A stretch of 64,000 bases of DNA from PALSA-693 sp963780345. Lineage in GTDB: Bacteria; Actinomycetota; Acidimicrobiia; Acidimicrobiales; Palsa-688. The notes beneath the pieces are model-generated. The model worked only from the letters and a program-made list of their open reading frames with translations, made no database searches and was not told the origin of the DNA. Position 1 is the stretch's first letter, and the number at the start of each line of letters is the position of its first letter. This document shows, in pieces, positions 36,131 through 45,204 of the stretch. The translations under genes and the position numbers were made by a program. The DNA is taken from positions 434,001 to 498,000 of the forward strand of contig CAWABU010000011.1 in assembly GCA_963780345.1 (NCBI GenBank), given 5' to 3'.

Positions 36131-36682
36131 TCGCCGGGCCCGGCGGCCGGGCCGCTTTACTGGCGCGAATCGGTCCCGAATCGACCCCCCGCCGGCTTTA
36201 CTGGCGCGTTCGGTGCCCGGCTAAACCGTGGCCCGCGCCAGAGAAACTCCCGGACCCCCGGTTTTGGGCCCAACTCGCGCCAGTAAAGGCCACCCACCCC
36301 GGCGCGCCCTCGTTCGCCGGGCCCGGCGGCCGGGCGGCTTTTCTGGCGCGAATCGGTCCCGAATCGACCCCCCCGCCGGTTTTACTGGCGCGTTCGGTGC
36401 CCAGCTAAACCGTGGCCCGCGCCAGAGAAACTCCCGGACCCCCGGTTTTGGGCCCAACTCGCGCCAGTAAAGGCCACCCACCCCGTCGCGCCCTCGGTCG
36501 CCGGGCCCGGCGGTCGGGTGGCTTTTCTGGCGCGAATCGGTCCCGAATCGACCCCCCCGCCCGCCTTACTGGCGCGTTCGGTGCCCAGCTAAACCGTGGC
36601 CCGCGCCAGAGAAACTCCCGGACCCCCGGTTTTGGGCCCAATTCGCGCGCCGGTAAAGGCCACCCACCCCGGCGCGCCCTCG
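36131..36682. repeat. Three tandem copies of a ~184-bp palindrome-rich repeat
   Basis: Units begin at 36131, 36314 and 36498 and are nearly identical. Each contains CTTTACTGGCGCG twice in direct orientation (copy 1: 36155-36167, 36196-36208) and inverted CGCGCCAGTAAAG once (36276-36288), plus a diverged inverted copy CGCGCCAGAGAAA (36234-36246). Unit lengths of 183 and 184 bp break the reading frame, so coding is unlikely. The inverted 13-mers could form stems or paired protein-binding sites. The element lies between the nucleotidyltransferase-like gene and a C-rich minisatellite. Confidence 0.9.
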
Positions 36683-36848
36683 GGGCCCGCCGTCGGGTCG
36701 TCGGGCCGTCGGGCCGTCGGGACCCTGGCCGAGCAGCCGGGCCGCCAGGGACCCGCGTATCGCACCCGCCGGCCCGTCGCCGGGCCGCTCTCCCGCCTCT
36801 CCCGCCGGCCGCTCTGCCGCCTCGCCCTGCCCGGCACATCAGCCGCCG

Positions 36849-36956
36849 CGCCCGCCCGGCCGATCAGCCGCCTCGCCCCGCCCGGCCCATCGGCCGCACT
36901 TGCCCCGCCCGGCCGATCGACCGCACTTGCCCCGCCCGGCCCATCAGCCGCCTCGC
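36849..36956. repeat. 27-bp GC-rich minisatellite
   Basis: Imperfect 27-bp units of the type CCCCGCCCGGCC-ATC-CCGC start at about 36849, 36876, 36903 and 36930, with degenerate copies beyond. The surrounding 36683-37034 stretch is strongly C-rich on the plus strand, with further short repeats (for example GGGCCGTC near 36700), and holds no supported gene. The 27-bp period would encode a 9-residue PPGxSxALA repeat, but no start, ribosome site or domain supports translation. Confidence 0.7.
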
Positions 36957-37034
36957 CCGCCGAGCCACCAGACCGTCAGCCCGCCCGGCCACTCTGCCGC
37001 CTTGCCCGCCGGCACTCCTCGCCCGCCGACCGGG

Positions 37035-38399
37035 TCACCCCGTCGGGAAGCGCCCCAGCACATGGCGGAGCGCCGCCTCCAGCCCCGGATAGCGGAAAAC
37101 ATGGCCGGCCGCGACCAGGCGCCCGGGCTCGACCCGCTGGCTGGCCTCCGTCAGCTCCTCCGCCCCCTGCGCCCCCAGCAGCAGCCTCGGGCCCAGCCCC
37201 GGAACGGGCAGCACTGCCGGCCGGTGCAGCACCCGGGCCAGCGTGGCCGCGTACTCGCGGTTGCGGACCGGATTCGGGGCCACCGCATTGACCGGGCCCG
37301 ACAGCTCAGGATCGAGGAGCGCCCGGTAATAGACATCGACCAGGTCATCGATCCCGATCCACGCCATCCACTGCTCGCCGCGGCCAAGACGGCCACCGAG
37401 CCCGGCGGCGAAAAGCGGGCGCAAAAGCCGGAGCGTCCCACCCTGGGGCGACTGCACGATCCCGGTGCGCACGTGTACCACCCGCACTCCCGCATCGATC
37501 GCCGGGCCGGTGGCGGCTTCCCAATCTGCGACCACGTCGGCCAGGAAGCCGTCGCCGCGTTCGCTCCCCTCGCTGAGAACTTCGTCGCCCCGATCGGCGC
37601 CATAGATCCCGATCGCCGACGCGGTGATCAGACACCGGGGACCCTGCCCGCCCGCCGCCGCGGCCATCGCCGCGGCCACCGCGGTGGCCAGCGCTGAGGT
37701 CGGCCCGACCCGGCTATCCCTGATGGCGTCACGATGCGAGTCGGTGAACCGTCCCGCGATCGACGCGCCGGCCAGGTGGATCACGGCGTCAATCCCGGTA
37801 AGGAGTTCCGGGTCCGGGGCGTCCGGGCGCCACTCGCGCTCGTCGGCGCCCGCCGCGGCCCTCCGGACCAGCCGGACCACCTGATGGCCGCCGCTGGTGA
37901 GAAAGGCGGCCAGGGCGGTTCCCACCAGGCCGGACGCGCCCGTGATCGCCACTCGCAAGGGTGCGCCGCCTAACTCGCGACCCCACCGGTGGGCGGCCAG
38001 ATCTCCGGCCAGTTCCCTCTTGCGGTAGGCGAAGATCGGCCGCAACAGGGCGGCCGGCACGTTGGTGTCGACGGCATCGGTCACCCCGGTTGCGCCGGCC
38101 CCGAGCGCGCCGAACTCGTGGACGTGTCGCCACCGGACGGCTCTGCGCAGCGGTTGGGACACCAGTACGTCCTCGAAGCGGCGGGGCGGGTCGTACCCGT
38201 CCGGTTGGTGTTGGGCGACCCACCTGACCCGGCCGGGCAGGCCCAGCACCGCTTGCCCGTCGCGGAGCGAATCGCTCTCAGCCAGGACCCGCACCGGGTG
38301 CCACGGCGGGGTCAGCCGGACCATCGACCCGGGCCGGCTGTGCCAGGCGAACACCTCCTCGAGCGGCGCCTCGACCACGGCCCGATGTACGAAAGTCAT
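37035..38399 (-). CDS. TIGR01777-type epimerase fused to an SRPBCC domain
   Basis: Residues 1-145 form an SRPBCC/START-like ligand-binding domain (FVHRAVVEAPLEEVFAWHS, then WVAQHQPDGYDPPRRF). Residues ~147-454 are a TIGR01777 (YfcH/SulA-like) SDR: VAITGASGLVGTALAAFL, AVIHLAGASIAGRFT, TASAIGIYG and VVHVRTGIV, with a C-terminal helical cap. This fusion is common in Actinobacteria; the substrate is unknown. The ATG lies 7 nt after TACGGT. The gene ends against the C-rich repeat region. Confidence 0.9.
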   Translation of the reverse strand: MTFVHRAVVEAPLEEVFAWHSRPGSMVRLTPPWHPVRVLAESDSLRDGQAVLGLPGRVRWVAQHQPDGYDPPRRFEDVLVSQPLRRAVRWRHVHEFGALGAGATGVTDAVDTNVPAALLRPIFAYRKRELAGDLAAHRWGRELGGAPLRVAITGASGLVGTALAAFLTSGGHQVVRLVRRAAAGADEREWRPDAPDPELLTGIDAVIHLAGASIAGRFTDSHRDAIRDSRVGPTSALATAVAAAMAAAAGGQGPRCLITASAIGIYGADRGDEVLSEGSERGDGFLADVVADWEAATGPAIDAGVRVVHVRTGIVQSPQGGTLRLLRPLFAAGLGGRLGRGEQWMAWIGIDDLVDVYYRALLDPELSGPVNAVAPNPVRNREYAATLARVLHRPAVLPVPGLGPRLLLGAQGAEELTEASQRVEPGRLVAAGHVFRYPGLEAALRHVLGRFPTG

Positions 38400-38559
38400 G
38401 GGGTCGACCGTACCGTCCCGGCCTCCCGACGCAGAACGCAGCGGCAGCGGGTAGGCCCTCCCTGGCGGTCACCGGCCGCAGCTGGAAACCTGGCGGTGAG
38501 TGGTTCACCCCGATTACAGCTGTACAGACTCGAAACCTGTAGAAACCTGGAGGTCAGCA

Positions 38560-38877
38560 ATGGCTGATGCGCAGTCCCTGCCCGAGATCGTCGACGAGGC
38601 CAGCGGGCGTTTTGTCCTCGAGGCGGACGGCGCCGTCGCTGAGCTGGACTACGAACTGGAGGGCGACACGCTGATCCTTGTCCATACCAAGGTTCCCGAC
38701 GAGCTGGGCGGCCGGGGTATTGCCGGCCGGCTGGTCGCGGCCGGCGTGGATCGGGCCCGGCGGGACGGCCTGACCATCGCCCCCTGGTGTCCCTATGCCC
38801 GCCGGTGGCTGCGTGACCATGCCGACCAGACCGATGGCATCACTATCGACTGGTCGGAGCCGCCCACGCCTCGCTAG
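38560..38877 (+). CDS. YjdJ-like GNAT N-acetyltransferase
   Basis: This 105-residue minimal GNAT domain is of the YjdJ/COG2388 type. Typical features are AELDYELEGDTLILVHTKVP and the acetyl-CoA-binding loop DELGGRGIAGRLVAAGVDRA, with the conserved CPYARRWL near the end. GGAGG precedes the ATG. Its stop overlaps the convergent VOC gene by 4 nt. The acceptor substrate is unknown. Confidence 0.9.
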   Translation: MADAQSLPEIVDEASGRFVLEADGAVAELDYELEGDTLILVHTKVPDELGGRGIAGRLVAAGVDRARRDGLTIAPWCPYARRWLRDHADQTDGITIDWSEPPTPR

Positions 38878-39236
38878 CCGACTGAGGCGCCCACCTGGTG
38901 CAGCTCGATTCGGTTTCCGGCGGGATCCTTCAGGAAGGCCTGGCGGCTGGTGCCGACGGCGACCGCATCGCTGACCTTGATCCCCTCCTGGCGCAGCTCG
39001 GTGATGGCTGCCTCCAGATCCTCGACTTGAAGGGCGAAATGCTGGCCCCGCTGGGTCGGGGGGTCGGAGCCGATCAGGTGAACTTGCTGGCCGCCGGCAT
39101 CCAGCCAGGCGCCGGGGAAATCGAAATCGGGCCGGTCGGTGCGGGGCTCCAGGCCCAGGCGGCCGGTGTAGAACGCCAGTGCCGCGTCGACGTCGTCGAC
39201 GTTGATCGATACGTGGTGCACAGCGCAGGGTTTCAT
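38874..39236 (-). CDS. VOC family (glyoxalase/bleomycin-resistance fold) protein
   Basis: This 120-residue single VOC module pair has VHHVSINVDDVDAALAFYTG at the N-terminus and FALQVEDLEAAITELRQEG plus FLKDPAGNRIELHQ at the C-terminus. Metal ligands could be His8/9, His54 and Glu in IELHQ. GGAGG lies upstream of the ATG. The specific reaction is unknown. Confidence 0.88.
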   Translation of the reverse strand: MKPCAVHHVSINVDDVDAALAFYTGRLGLEPRTDRPDFDFPGAWLDAGGQQVHLIGSDPPTQRGQHFALQVEDLEAAITELRQEGIKVSDAVAVGTSRQAFLKDPAGNRIELHQVGASVG

Positions 39237-39306
39237 ACGTCGACCTCCAGCCGAACGGTGAGTGCTGCCGATTGTAGGAGTGCCGAGACGGGTCAGGACG
39301 GCTCCG

Positions 39307-39813
39307 TCACAGTCCGAGCCACCCGCGCAGGTAGGCGGCTTGGCCGATGTGCTGGAGGCTGTCGTCGGCGATGCTGATCAGCCGCACCCCCATGGTCACA
39401 GGTGGATCCCACTCCGGGTCGACGATGCGGCCGAGATCGGTGGGCGTGAGCCCCTCGAGCATGCTGCGGGAGCGTCGGTCGACCGCGTCGAGATAGTCCA
39501 GCAGGGCGTCCGCATCGACCGGCCGGACCGACGCCACGTCCTCCGGTCCGTGCCCGTAGCCGGTATTGGCAGGGTCGGGATCGAGCCCGAACCGGGCGGC
39601 CCATGAATCGCGACTCCAGATCTGTTCGGTGTCCAGGAACCCGGCCACGTAGTAGTCCTGGACCCGGATCAGGTGCCAGATCAGCCACCCGATGGTGTTG
39701 ACGCCGGGCGCCGGGGCTCTTGTCAGGTCTTCCGGCTGCAGGCCGGCGACGGTCGTCTCGGTCAGCGAAGGAATACGCCCGAACAGATCGAGCAGCAGGG
39801 CGGTCACATCCAT
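39307..39813 (-). CDS. DinB-like (DUF664) four-helix-bundle protein
   Basis: This 168-residue protein of the DinB/mycothiol-transferase-like superfamily has the metal-binding-type segments IGWLIWHLIRVQDYYVAGF (first His) and ISIADDSLQHIGQAAYLRG (C-terminal His). Members often act as thiol-dependent transferases with mycothiol or bacillithiol, or have unknown roles. It is co-oriented with the VOC and DUF445 genes. Confidence 0.85.
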   Translation of the reverse strand: MDVTALLLDLFGRIPSLTETTVAGLQPEDLTRAPAPGVNTIGWLIWHLIRVQDYYVAGFLDTEQIWSRDSWAARFGLDPDPANTGYGHGPEDVASVRPVDADALLDYLDAVDRRSRSMLEGLTPTDLGRIVDPEWDPPVTMGVRLISIADDSLQHIGQAAYLRGWLGL

Positions 39814-39864
39814 ACGGCCATTTGACCACGTCCGGCCCCGGCCCCCGGCCAGCCCCGGCCTGCC

Positions 39865-41121
39865 CTAGGTCAGGCCCACGCTGATGGCGTGCAGCACCAG
39901 CCCGGCCAACCCGCCCACAATGGTGCCGTTGATCCGGATGAACTGCAGGTCCGGCCCGAGTAGCAGCTCCAGCCGTCGCGAGGTCTCCACCGCGTCCCAG
40001 CGCCGGATGGTGCCGCTCACCAGGGTGACTAGCTCCTGATCGAACCGGCCCAGGGTCGTACGCACGATGGTGTCGAGGCTGCGCCGGGCCGAGGCGGCGA
40101 GGGCCGGGTCATCCCGGAGCCGGGCACCGGTTTGCATGATCAGGCTCGTCAGCCAGCTGCGTAGTTCCGAACCTGGCCGCTCGGCCTGCGCCCGCAGCTC
40201 CTCCTTGAGGTCCTGCCACACAGAAGCGGCGAAGACCCGGATCTCCCGGTGGCCGAGCAGTTCCGCCTTGATCTCCTCACCTCGGCGGCGCAGGTCGTCC
40301 GACGTCTGCAGGTCGACGGCCAGCTTCTCCAGGCCGGCCTCGAGCTGCTGGCGCAGCGGATGGTCCGGATGGGCGGCCATGTCGTCGAGCACCTGCTCGC
40401 TGCGCTGCAGGACGCTGGCCACCAGCCGGTCCTCGACCGGCGCCGGCAGCCACCACGGCGACTCGAGCCCCAGCCGGTGATGCAGTTCGCTCCCGTGTTC
40501 GGCCAAATAGCGGCTCAGCGCGCCCAACGCCGCGTCGATCAGCGGCTGGTGCCGGCCCTCCCTCGTCACCTGCTGAAGAACCCGGCCCGCCAGCGGGGCC
40601 AGGGCCACCTTGTCGATCCGGTCCCGGACCAGCCCGTCGAGCACCCGGTGCACATCCTCGTCGCGGAGCAGATCCGTCCCGGCCACGAGAGCGTCGGCGA
40701 TGCGGGCCGCCAGCTCGGCGGCATGATCGGGCTCCGCCAGCCAGGCTGCCACCCGCTCGACGGCATGGGACGCCTCCAGCCGCTCGGTGACGGCTGTCGC
40801 CGAGAGAAAGTTCTCCTGGACAAACGTACCGAGCGTCTCGGCAAACCGGTCCTTCCGCTCGACCACGATGGCCGTGTGAGGGATCGGCAGGCCGAGCGGG
40901 CGGCGGAACAGGGCTGTGACCGCGAACCAGTCCGCCAGCCCGCCGACCAGCGAGGCGATGGCGGCGGCCTGGACCCACGCCAGCCAGTGGGCGTGGCTCT
41001 CCAGCACCGCCGCCACCACGAACACGGCCGCCGCGATCACCAGCAACCCGGTGGCTCGCCGCTTGGCGACCACGAGCTGATCGGCCCGGCGGTGCTCGGA
41101 CGACGACAGAGTGGCGGTCAT
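39865..41121 (-). CDS. DUF445 family membrane protein
   Basis: This 418-residue YjiN/DUF445-type protein has N-terminal hydrophobic helices (RATGLLVIAAAVFVVAAVLE, AAAIASLVGGLADWFAVTAL), a long helical, charged middle with the conserved GRLDRRPLGLPIPHT-like motif (here RRPLGLPIPHTAIV), and a C-terminal membrane segment (INGTIVGGLAGLVLHAI). The function of the family is unknown. It is divergent from the MaoC-like gene; a TAAAAC hexamer lies 7 nt before its ATG. Confidence 0.9.
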   Translation of the reverse strand: MTATLSSSEHRRADQLVVAKRRATGLLVIAAAVFVVAAVLESHAHWLAWVQAAAIASLVGGLADWFAVTALFRRPLGLPIPHTAIVVERKDRFAETLGTFVQENFLSATAVTERLEASHAVERVAAWLAEPDHAAELAARIADALVAGTDLLRDEDVHRVLDGLVRDRIDKVALAPLAGRVLQQVTREGRHQPLIDAALGALSRYLAEHGSELHHRLGLESPWWLPAPVEDRLVASVLQRSEQVLDDMAAHPDHPLRQQLEAGLEKLAVDLQTSDDLRRRGEEIKAELLGHREIRVFAASVWQDLKEELRAQAERPGSELRSWLTSLIMQTGARLRDDPALAASARRSLDTIVRTTLGRFDQELVTLVSGTIRRWDAVETSRRLELLLGPDLQFIRINGTIVGGLAGLVLHAISVGLT

Positions 41122-41183
41122 ACCGGCCGTTTTAGCCCGTGTCGTATGGTGGACCGGTCTCGATCAACGCAGAAGGGAGTTCG

Positions 41184-41990
41184 GTGGACGGCCCAGAGGA
41201 GCAGGTGGCCTATCGGGTCGTCGCCAGGAACCCGGCCAGCGCCAGCGAGAACCGCATCCATGCCGACGACGTGGCCCAGCGATACGGCTTCCAGGGCGGC
41301 CTGGTCCCGGGCGTGACCGTCTACGGGTACGCCTGCCACGCCCTGGTCCAGGCCCTCGGGCCGGACTGGGTGGAGCGGGGCACCGCCCACATGCGCTTCG
41401 TGGCCCCCTGCTACGAGGCGGAAGAGCTGGTAGTCACCGTCCAGATGACATCGCCGCCACCGTTTGAGGTTGGGGTTAGCGCCGGGGAAAGAAGATGCGT
41501 GGTGGGCTCGGCTGCCCTTACGGGCGACGGGCCCGGCGGCGCGGACTTCCCGACCATCCCGGCGGCTCGGGCCCCGGCACCGGACGATCGACCTGCGCCC
41601 GATGAGCAGTTCTTCGTCGCCGGGCGAGTGCTGGGCACCGTGCCAATGGCTACCGATCAGGCCACTGCGGACGCCTACCTGACTGGGATCGCCGAGCCCT
41701 TGACGACCTACGCCGTGGACGGCGTCGTTCATCCCGGCCATCTGCTCGGCGCCGCCAATCGGGTCCTGACCGCCAACGTGGTGCTCCCGACCTGGCTCCA
41801 CGTCGAGAGCGATGTCCAGCATCGACGGGCCATCACCGTTGGTGAGGAGGTGGAGGTCCGGGCCCGGATCGCCGAGGTCTTCGAGCGCCGGGGTCATCAG
41901 TTCGTTCGACTGGACGTGGCGTGGATGGCCGGTGCCGACATTGTTGCGTCCGCTCGCCACACCGCCATCTGGCAACTGGCGGGATCATGA
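41184..41990 (+). CDS. MaoC-like hotdog-fold dehydratase
   Basis: This is a probable hotdog-fold enoyl-CoA hydratase/dehydratase or thioester-binding protein of 268 residues. It shows NRIHADDVAQRYGFQGGLVP, in which the His and Asp correspond to the hydratase motif, and two hotdog repeats, the second near TWLHVESDVQHRRAITVGE. The GTG at 41184 was chosen because AGAAGGGAG lies just upstream; an earlier start would add unrelated residues. It is followed after 13 bp by the HAD-family gene. Confidence 0.8.
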   Translation: MDGPEEQVAYRVVARNPASASENRIHADDVAQRYGFQGGLVPGVTVYGYACHALVQALGPDWVERGTAHMRFVAPCYEAEELVVTVQMTSPPPFEVGVSAGERRCVVGSAALTGDGPGGADFPTIPAARAPAPDDRPAPDEQFFVAGRVLGTVPMATDQATADAYLTGIAEPLTTYAVDGVVHPGHLLGAANRVLTANVVLPTWLHVESDVQHRRAITVGEEVEVRARIAEVFERRGHQFVRLDVAWMAGADIVASARHTAIWQLAGS

Positions 41991-42003
41991 GGCTGGCAGG
42001 ACG

Positions 42004-42759
42004 ATGAGGCTGGGGTTGCCCGACGGTGTCCGGGCCTGCCTGTTCGATCTCGACGGCGTTCTGACCGAGACGGCCAGCGTTCATGCCGCGGCATGGAAGG
42101 AGATGTTCGATTCCTTCCTCCAGCATTGGGCGGAGGAGCACCACCAGCCGTTTGTGCCGTTCGACCAGCACGACGACTACGACCAGTACGTCGACGGCAA
42201 GCCGCGTCTTGACGGCGTCCGGGACTTTCTGGCTTCGCGAGGCATCCACCTCCCCGAGGGCACTCCCGACGACGACGTCTCGTCCGACACGGTCAACGGC
42301 CTGGGTCGCCGGAAGAACGACCTCGTCCTGCGCCGCATCCATCAAGACGGTGTCGCCGCCTATCCCGGCTCGGTCGCGTACGTCCGCGCTGCGAGAGACG
42401 CTGGTCTGTTGCGGGCCGTCGTCTCGTCGTCGAACAACACCCGCGACGTGCTCGCCGCCGCCCACATCGAAGACCTGTTCCAGGAGATCGTCGATGGCGT
42501 GGTGGCCGAGCGGGAGAAGCTGCGGGGCAAGCCGGCCCCCGACACGTATCTGGCCGGGGCCCGGCTCCTCGGCGTCGAGCCGTCGGCCGCGGCGGTCTTC
42601 GAGGACGCCCTGGCGGGGGTCGAGTCGGGGCGGGCCGGGCATTTCGGCTACGTCGTCGGCGTCGACCGCGTCGGCCAGGCCGAGGCCCTGAGGGAGCACG
42701 GCGCCGAGCGGGTGGTCGAGGACCTCGGTGACCTGCTCGATCCGGAGGGCCGGTCGTGA
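42004..42759 (+). CDS. HAD-family beta-phosphoglucomutase
   Basis: This enzyme interconverts beta-glucose-1-phosphate and glucose-6-phosphate. The nucleophile motif ACLFDLDGVLTETAS has both Asp residues; the cap domain includes DQYVDGKPRLDGVRDFL, typical of beta-PGM linked to GH65. Motif II is AVVSSSNNTRDVL, the Lys is in REKLRGKPAPDTYL and the acidic motif is AVFEDALAGVESGRAG. The start was chosen at ATG 42004, after GGCAGGA. A GTGA overlap couples it to the GH65 phosphorylase, whose product it would use. Confidence 0.92.
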   Translation: MRLGLPDGVRACLFDLDGVLTETASVHAAAWKEMFDSFLQHWAEEHHQPFVPFDQHDDYDQYVDGKPRLDGVRDFLASRGIHLPEGTPDDDVSSDTVNGLGRRKNDLVLRRIHQDGVAAYPGSVAYVRAARDAGLLRAVVSSSNNTRDVLAAAHIEDLFQEIVDGVVAEREKLRGKPAPDTYLAGARLLGVEPSAAAVFEDALAGVESGRAGHFGYVVGVDRVGQAEALREHGAERVVEDLGDLLDPEGRS

Positions 42760-45161
42760 TCGACCACCCGGAGTTCGGCGGCGACGGGTGGACGGTGGTC
42801 GAAACCAGGCTCAACCTGGATCGTCTGGCTCAGACCGAGTCGGTGTTCGCTCTCGCCAACGGCCACATCGGCTTCCGCGGCAACCTGGACGAGGGCGAGC
42901 CGCATGGCCTGCCGGGAACCTATCTCGGCTCCTTCTACGAGCTGCGGCCGCTGACCGCACCGGAGCTGATCTACGGCGACCCGACCACCAGCCAGACAGT
43001 GGTGAACGTCACGAACGGCAAGATCATCCGGTTGCTCGTCGACGACGAACCGTTCGACATCCGCTACGGCGAGCTGCGCCAGCATCGGCGGGTCCTGGAC
43101 ATGCGGGCGGGCACGCTCAGTCGCACGGTCGAGTGGGTCTCGCCCGGGCACAAGACCGTGCGGGTGCGCTCGACCCGGCTGGTGTCGTTGACCCAGCGGT
43201 CCGTGGCGGCCATCTGGTGGGAGGTGGAAGCCGTCGGCAACGACGTTCAGCTGGTGATCCAGTCGGAGCTGGTCGCCAACGAGGAGCTCTCTGCGGGCCA
43301 GGGCGACCCGCGGGGTGGGCAGGCCTTTGACCATCCCCTCGTGGCGGAGGCGGCACGCGAGGAGCCTGATGGTCGCATGTTCCTCATGCACAGAACCAGG
43401 AGAAGCGGACTGCGAGTGGCGGCGATGGTGGACCACGAGGTGGTGGAAGCCCCGGCCGACCGCGAGCTGGGCCGCAGCATCAATGATGATTTGGCTCGTG
43501 CCCACGTGATCACGACCTGCCCGACCGGGGCCAGGGTAGCCTTCATCAAATACGTCGCCTACGGCTGGTCTCGGGTCCGTTCCAGCTCGGCCCTGGAGGA
43601 TCAGGTGGCGGGGGCGCTGTTCATGGCCCGCCACACCGGGTTCGAGGGTTTGCTCGCGGCCCAGCGCCAATATCTTGACGACTTCTGGGACCGCGCCGAT
43701 GTCGAGGTCGACGGTGATCCCGAGGTCCAGCGAGCCGTGCGTTTTTCCCTGTGGCAGGTGCTGCAGGCCGGGGCGCGGACGGAGAAGCGGGCGATCCCGG
43801 CCAAAGGGCTCACTGGTCCCGGCTACGACGGCCACGCCTTCTGGGATACCGAGATGTATGTGTTGCCGGTGCTGACCTACACCCAGCCGCAGGCCGCCGC
43901 CGATGCCCTCGCCTGGCGCCAATACTCCTTGCCGGCCGCCACCGAGCGGGCTCGGCAGCTCGGGCTCAAGGGTGCCGCCTTTCCCTGGCGGACCATCCAC
44001 GGCGAGGAGAGCTCCGGGTACTGGCCGGCCAGCACGGCCGCCTTTCACATCAACGCCGGCGTGGCGCAGGCGGCGATTGGGTACCTCTGGGCCACCGGCG
44101 ACGAGGAGTTCGGCCGGCGGGTCGGCGTGGACCTCCTGGTGGCCACGGCCCGGTTGTGGATGTCGCTCGGTCACCACGACCCCGCGACCGGATTTCGCAT
44201 CGACGGCGTCACCGGACCGGACGAGTACAGCGCGGTTGCCGACAACAACATCTACACCAATCTCATGGCGCAACGGAACCTCCGCTCCGCGGTCAACATC
44301 GTGCACCGCTTTCCCGAGCGGGGGAAGGAGCTCGGAGTCGACGAGACCGAGTGTGAGCACTGGCGGCAGGCCGCGGACAAGATGGTTATCCCCTACGACG
44401 CCGACCTGGGCGTGCATGCCCAGTCCGAGGGGTTCACCCGTCACGCCCGGTGGGATTTCGACGCCATGACCGAGCACGATTACCCGCTGCTCCTGCATTT
44501 CCCTTACTTCGACCTGTACCGCAAGCAGGTCGTCAAACAGCCAGACCTGGTCTTCGCCCTTCTTGTGCGAGGTGACGCTTTCACCCCGGAGGAGAAGGCG
44601 CGGGATTTCGCCTACTACGAGGCGTTGACGGTCCGGGACTCCTCGCTCTCGGCCTGCATCCAGGCCATCGTGGCCGCCGAGGTCGGTCACCTTGATCTGG
44701 CCTACGACTATCTCGGCGAGGCCGCCCTGCTCGACCTCGACGACCTCGAACACAACACCCGCGACGGCCTGCACATCGCCTCGCTGGCCGGCGCCTGGCT
44801 GGCGCTGGTCATGGGCTTCGGCGGCTGCCGAAACTTCGGCGAGCCGGCCGACCAGGGTGCCCTGCTGAACTTCGCCCCGCGACTCCCCACGGCCCTGACC
44901 CGTCTGGCCTTCCGTCTGGTCTACCTGGGCCGCAGAATTTTGGTGGAGATCGCGCCGACGGAGGCCACCTACACGCTCCGGACGGGGGAGCCGGTGGACG
45001 TGCAGCACCACGGCACCCGCGTGTCGCTCCGGCCGGGCCAGCCGGAGATCCGGTCCATCCCGCCCCTCAGCCCAGGGCCGGCACCCTCGCAGCCGCGGGG
45101 GCGGGCGCCGGCCCACCGGGCCCGGGCCATTGCGGAGACCCGCGCCCCCGTGGACGGTTGA
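42756..45161 (+). CDS. Glycoside hydrolase family 65 disaccharide phosphorylase
   Basis: This is an inverting phosphorylase of alpha-linked glucose disaccharides (trehalose, maltose, kojibiose or nigerose), releasing beta-glucose-1-phosphate. The N-terminal beta-sandwich (ESVFALANGHIGFRGNLDEG) precedes the (alpha/alpha)6 barrel with GHAFWDTEMYVLPVL, phosphate-binding GAAFPWRTIHGEESS, the general acid Glu490 in GVTGPDEYSAV and a C-terminal LFxP-like beta domain. At 801 residues it is normal. The coupled beta-phosphoglucomutase fits this role. Substrate specificity cannot be read from sequence alone, and no sugar transporter is adjacent. Confidence 0.93.
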   Translation: MIDHPEFGGDGWTVVETRLNLDRLAQTESVFALANGHIGFRGNLDEGEPHGLPGTYLGSFYELRPLTAPELIYGDPTTSQTVVNVTNGKIIRLLVDDEPFDIRYGELRQHRRVLDMRAGTLSRTVEWVSPGHKTVRVRSTRLVSLTQRSVAAIWWEVEAVGNDVQLVIQSELVANEELSAGQGDPRGGQAFDHPLVAEAAREEPDGRMFLMHRTRRSGLRVAAMVDHEVVEAPADRELGRSINDDLARAHVITTCPTGARVAFIKYVAYGWSRVRSSSALEDQVAGALFMARHTGFEGLLAAQRQYLDDFWDRADVEVDGDPEVQRAVRFSLWQVLQAGARTEKRAIPAKGLTGPGYDGHAFWDTEMYVLPVLTYTQPQAAADALAWRQYSLPAATERARQLGLKGAAFPWRTIHGEESSGYWPASTAAFHINAGVAQAAIGYLWATGDEEFGRRVGVDLLVATARLWMSLGHHDPATGFRIDGVTGPDEYSAVADNNIYTNLMAQRNLRSAVNIVHRFPERGKELGVDETECEHWRQAADKMVIPYDADLGVHAQSEGFTRHARWDFDAMTEHDYPLLLHFPYFDLYRKQVVKQPDLVFALLVRGDAFTPEEKARDFAYYEALTVRDSSLSACIQAIVAAEVGHLDLAYDYLGEAALLDLDDLEHNTRDGLHIASLAGAWLALVMGFGGCRNFGEPADQGALLNFAPRLPTALTRLAFRLVYLGRRILVEIAPTEATYTLRTGEPVDVQHHGTRVSLRPGQPEIRSIPPLSPGPAPSQPRGRAPAHRARAIAETRAPVDG

Positions 45162-45204
45162 TTCCGCCGCCCCGACTATCGGGCCGTCGCTAACCTCGCC
45201 GGCG

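Noticed and set aside
36131..36682. CRISPR array
   Set aside because: The repeats are 184 bp with no short repeat/spacer structure and no cas genes in the window.
36228..37291. Several plus- and minus-strand frames across the tandem repeats
   Set aside because: Unit lengths of 183/184 bp shift the frame between copies and the peptides are repeats of non-coding sequence.
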